7,686 nt of DNA from Microcaldota archaeon (GTDB lineage: Archaea > Micrarchaeota > Micrarchaeia > Micrarchaeales > Micrarchaeaceae), in the NCBI GenBank assembly GCA_027344745.1, contig DAHWIS010000002.1, forward strand, positions 1-7,686. Direction: 5' to 3'. This document shows, piece after piece, positions 5,331-7,686 of the stretch. Under the pieces are notes generated by a model that worked only from the letters and a program-made list of their open reading frames with translations, made no database searches and was not told the origin of the DNA. The translations under genes were made by a program, and so were the position numbers. The stretch's first letter is position 1. The number at the start of each line of letters is the position of its first letter.

Positions 5331-6362
5331 CTATTCGGTCCTCTTTACGTTGTAGGCTATGGAGTCTCTAGCCACTCTCTTGATCCACGATTCTGCCAAG
5401 GAACTTGTCGCAGATTCAAACTCCTTCAGCGCCTGCGAAGCGAGTTTCTCAGCTTCTTCGCTGGCGAACCTTATCGAGCCGAGGTCCTTGAACGCGTCGA
5501 TGACGAACTTTATGTCGTCCGGCGTCTTGTCCTCTAGTCTCTTTGAGTATATGCCCTTCAGCCTTTCGAGCGACGCGCCGCTCGCGTGCTGCACCGCATG
5601 CCAGAGGATTATGGTTTTTGCACCCTCCTTGACGTCATTGCCTATCGCTTTTCCGAGCTTGGCCTCTGTCGAGATGCAGTCGAGGATATCGTCCTGTATC
5701 TGGAAGGCATTGCCTGCTGGCGTCCCGTACGCAGGTATACTGGCTATGACATCTTTGTCTGCTCCTGCTATTATCGCACCGCACTGCATGGGCCCGTATA
5801 CACTGTAGTATGCGGTTTTGGCATGTATGGATTCGTAGTAATCTTCTAGTGTGAACTTGGTTATGTCCCTCAGTGCGGCTAGGTTTACATCCAGATACTG
5901 GCCCTGCATCGTCTTCAGCATGATGTCGCTGAACTTGTCGAAGTATGCCCGGCCGCCCTTTTCAATAGAGTATGCAGCATCGTTAGCTATCTTGAATGCG
6001 ATGGCGAGAAGCGCATCGCCGCCCGTCATGGCATGATTCCTACCGTAAAGTACATGCGCCGCGGGATCTCCTCTTCTTACAGAATTATCGTCAAGTATGT
6101 CATCGTGCATAAGGATGGAATCCTCTGACAGCTGCTGTGCCGCTGCAGGAAGCACTGCGTTGTCTATCCTGCCGCCATAAAGCAGCGACCACAGCAGAAG
6201 GTACGACGGCCTGCTATACTTGCCCTTCCTGTCCACATAGCACCTCATTATCTCGTTGTTGAATTTCTCTGGCCTGCCACTTGGCATGTAGCTGCATATA
6301 GTGCTGTAGATGCTGTCCTTGTGTGCAGATATGAACTCCTTGAACGTGTTGTATTCCTCCAT
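5331..6362 (-). CDS. (E)-polyprenyl diphosphate synthase, diverged paralogue
   Basis: This 343-residue all-helical trans-prenyltransferase condenses isopentenyl diphosphate with an allylic primer. Both metal-binding motifs are complete: the first, HDDILDDNSVRRG (86-98, Asp87, Asp88, Asp91), and the second, QIQDDILD (221-228). HAKTAYY (180-186) and GNDVKEGAKT (241-250) are the other family blocks. The diphosphate-binding GGKRxRP motif is altered to GKYSRP (47-52), with Tyr replacing the first Arg. Ser82 and Ile83 sit at positions -5 and -4 before the first Asp motif. Short-chain archaeal enzymes carry an aromatic residue at -5, so a product longer than C20 is possible. It starts just after the stop of the upstream synthase, with GTGA nearby as a ribosome binding site, so the two are clearly co-transcribed. 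It could be a separate longer-chain enzyme or a partner subunit; the sequence does not decide. Confidence 0.85.
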   Translation of the reverse strand: MEEYNTFKEFISAHKDSIYSTICSYMPSGRPEKFNNEIMRCYVDRKGKYSRPSYLLLWSLLYGGRIDNAVLPAAAQQLSEDSILMHDDILDDNSVRRGDPAAHVLYGRNHAMTGGDALLAIAFKIANDAAYSIEKGGRAYFDKFSDIMLKTMQGQYLDVNLAALRDITKFTLEDYYESIHAKTAYYSVYGPMQCGAIIAGADKDVIASIPAYGTPAGNAFQIQDDILDCISTEAKLGKAIGNDVKEGAKTIILWHAVQHASGASLERLKGIYSKRLEDKTPDDIKFVIDAFKDLGSIRFASEEAEKLASQALKEFESATSSLAESWIKRVARDSIAYNVKRTE

Positions 6363-6366
6363 TTAC

Positions 6367-7527
6367 TCACTTATTTCTGGTTATTAGGTAATGCACGAGA
6401 TTCAGAAGCAGATCCTTTGCGCTGGAATCCGGCATCGCCTCCTTGATGAGGCTTATTATTTCTGCTTCCAGTTTGTTGGCCTTTTTCCTGGCGTAGTCTG
6501 CAGAACCGTACTTGTCAAGTATGGCTATCGCCTCCGCTATGGACCTTTTGTCGGTCGTGTGCATCGAGAGTATATCCTTGAGCCTGCCCTTGTCCTTCGC
6601 GGATGCGTTCTGCAGAGCGTGTATTACCAGCAGCGTTATCTTTCCCTCGGTTATGTCGTCTCCGACGCCACCCTTATTCCTCGAGAGTTCGCTCGGATAG
6701 AGATTCAGTATGTCATCCTGGATCTGGAATATTACGCCTATAAGCGAGCCAACCTTATCGAGCTTTTCCTCGGTTTGCCTGTCCACGCCTGCAAGTATTC
6801 CCCCGAGCGCCATGGCGAAGCCGGTGAGCACACCCGTCTTGTCCCTTGCCATCTCTAGATATTTGTCGGCGGTTATATTGTCTATATTTATCCTGACCTC
6901 CTCGTTGTTGCTGTGCCATACCAAGTCCTCGTCCTGCCCTAGGGCGATCCTCGACATGTCTTTGAAATACAATCCGTATATCCTGTTTTTCGTCGCGACA
7001 TCGAGTTTGCGGCTGTCTTCGAGCGCCTTCATCGGGAAAAAGTACATGAAATCCGACGTGTTGGTCGCGATGTCGAGGCCGAACTTCACATGGACTGCGG
7101 GCGCCCCTCTCCTCGTCTTCGAACCATCTTCTATGTCGTCCTTTATTAGGGTGGCGTTGTGTATTACCTCAGGTATTATCGCAAACTCTATGTAGTTATT
7201 GGGATTCTTCCCATGTGCGTCGAGCACCAGCATCGTGAGCACGGGCCTGAACCGCTTGCCCCCCTGATTGAGGAGGTACCACGCCGGTTTGAGTATCCCG
7301 TTGGTGACAGCCTCCGGATCGTACTTGAAGCCCGCCCTGCCTATGAGGTTCTCTATGTATCTGGTGTTTGCCTTGTCAGCAAGGTACTTGTGCAGTTCGG
7401 TGTCTATGAGCTTGGCTTTCTCCTCTAAGTATGCATTGATCTCCTGTCCTACAGAAGCATTGTCTCTCATGCCGCCAGATTTATCTGTTTTAATTTTCGC
7501 GGCGCTGTTGTCGTAATTTTTTTGCAT
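6367..7527 (-). CDS. Polyprenyl diphosphate synthase, type III geranylgeranyl diphosphate synthase-like
   Basis: This trans-prenyltransferase of 386 residues is probably the main producer of geranylgeranyl diphosphate for archaeal membrane lipids. Residues below count from the ATG at 7527. It has GGKRFRP (89-95), the first Asp motif IKDDIEDGSKTRRG (127-140) and the second as QIQDDILN (268-275), followed by ELSRNKGGVGDDITEGK and a conserved IHAL. The DDIED-x-S-x-x-RRG form, the DDxxN second motif and the D-x-TEGK block recall eukaryotic GGPPS1 (type III) more than Sulfolobus-type enzymes. Ala at -5 and Thr at -4 resemble long-chain enzymes, but type III enzymes set chain length elsewhere. An upstream TTG at 7545 is in frame. 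I chose the ATG because GGTGG lies 4 nt before it. About 30 N-terminal residues are polar and family-atypical. It is the first gene of the operon. Confidence 0.88.
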   Translation of the reverse strand: MQKNYDNSAAKIKTDKSGGMRDNASVGQEINAYLEEKAKLIDTELHKYLADKANTRYIENLIGRAGFKYDPEAVTNGILKPAWYLLNQGGKRFRPVLTMLVLDAHGKNPNNYIEFAIIPEVIHNATLIKDDIEDGSKTRRGAPAVHVKFGLDIATNTSDFMYFFPMKALEDSRKLDVATKNRIYGLYFKDMSRIALGQDEDLVWHSNNEEVRINIDNITADKYLEMARDKTGVLTGFAMALGGILAGVDRQTEEKLDKVGSLIGVIFQIQDDILNLYPSELSRNKGGVGDDITEGKITLLVIHALQNASAKDKGRLKDILSMHTTDKRSIAEAIAILDKYGSADYARKKANKLEAEIISLIKEAMPDSSAKDLLLNLVHYLITRNK

Positions 7528-7531
7528 TGTG

Positions 7532-7536
7532 CCACC
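7532..7536 (-). promoter_or_regulatory. Ribosome binding site deciding the start of the operon's first gene
   Basis: GGTGG on the minus strand lies 4 nt before the ATG at 7527. It matches the GGTG core complementary to the archaeal 16S rRNA 3' end. The in-frame TTG at 7545 would place this sequence inside the coding region and has no such site before it. Confidence 0.6.
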
Positions 7537-7566
7537 ACAGGTCAATAAAGATTCTCATATTCATGA

Positions 7567-7575
7567 TTAATAAAT
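7567..7575 (-). promoter_or_regulatory. TATA box of the isoprenoid operon
   Basis: ATTTATTAA on the minus strand is centred near 7571, about 26 nt before position 7545. That gives an expected transcript start there and an 18-nt leader containing the GGTGG site. A second, weaker TTTATT at about 7545-7550 would give a leaderless transcript. Confidence 0.5.
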
Positions 7576-7576
7576 G

Positions 7577-7686
7577 TTGACTTGTATTCGTCATTGAGCG
7601 AACTCATTTTGAAGTTCACTGCTGTTTGTTTTTTTTTTCTTGTTTACTGAACCTGCGGTCATATTGCAAGCACATTACGCTATAGC
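7577..7686. other. Region upstream of the operon at the right edge, with a T10 tract
   Basis: No recognised gene lies here. Ten T in a row occur on the plus strand at 7629-7638, which is an A-tract upstream of the operon promoter when read on the minus strand. Two very short minus-strand frames are open: codons running off the right edge and ending KQEKKNKQQ at TGA 7616-7618 (possible tail of an upstream gene), and a 21-codon frame from ATG 7607 to TGA 7542 that overlaps the TATA box. Neither can be supported as a gene. Confidence 0.35.

Noticed and set aside
6710..7195. Plus-strand open frame of 161 codons
   Set aside because: It lies entirely opposite the polyprenyl synthase with both catalytic motifs. 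The Ser/Leu-rich translation is typical of an antisense shadow.
7542..7607. 21-codon leader-peptide-like frame before the operon
   Set aside because: It overlaps the proposed TATA box, so it would not be on the operon transcript. It has no ribosome binding site and no pattern of repeated regulatory codons.
7629..7638. T10 run as a terminator
   Set aside because: A terminator would act on plus-strand transcription, but no plus-strand gene precedes it in the window. For minus-strand genes it is an A-run. It may be only a low-complexity tract.

Overview
The window most likely comes from an archaeon, possibly a small-genome DPANN lineage of the Micrarchaeota/ARMAN type. The archaeal assignment is firm, but the lineage is a guess. 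The evidence is an isopentenyl phosphate kinase (alternative mevalonate pathway), two (E)-polyprenyl diphosphate synthases, a fragment of an archaeal-type class I lysyl-tRNA synthetase, GGTG-type ribosome binding sites, TTTAAATA/TTTATTAA-like TATA boxes about 26 nt from the inferred transcript starts, and heavy use of ATA and AGG/AGA codons. All recognised genes lie on the minus strand, except the last few codons of a convergent plus-strand gene at the left edge. 

Read in the direction of transcription from the right edge, a TATA box near 7571 and a GGTGG ribosome binding site precede a compact four-gene operon (7527 down to 3161). Its genes are a type III-like (eukaryotic GGPPS1-like) geranylgeranyl diphosphate synthase, a second diverged polyprenyl synthase, isopentenyl phosphate kinase (IPK), and a 467-residue fusion protein. 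The gaps are 3 nt from stop to start with no room for a promoter, then 26 nt, then a 4-nt ATGA overlap. IPK makes isopentenyl diphosphate from isopentenyl phosphate, and the two synthases elongate it to prenyl diphosphates for archaeal lipids, quinones or polyprenol carriers. The fusion joins a histamine N-methyltransferase-like SAM methyltransferase domain to a complete but altered adenine-phosphoribosyltransferase-like domain. It is the most unusual gene in the window and has no obvious place in isoprenoid synthesis. 

Between 3160 and 1248 the DNA is clearly more AT-rich (for example 21 G+C of 60 bases at 2401-2460, against 35 of 60 at 4921-4980) and shows gene decay. It holds a relic of the 3' end of a second family 2 glycosyltransferase with two in-frame stop codons (2999-3052). 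Next is a 62-72 codon open frame that looks like only the C-terminal end of class I lysyl-tRNA synthetase (2770-2958/2988). After an AT-rich spacer comes an intact membrane glycosyltransferase (GT2, 1248-2567) with an uncertain start and an in-frame 81-bp insertion bounded by short direct repeats. The relic is homologous to the last codons of this intact GT2 gene, so the area once held at least two related glycosyltransferases. 

At the left, a 12-helix MFS transporter (41-1204) has its own TATA box and ends 6 nt from the stop codon of the convergent plus-strand gene. I found no tRNA, rRNA, CRISPR array or insertion sequence.
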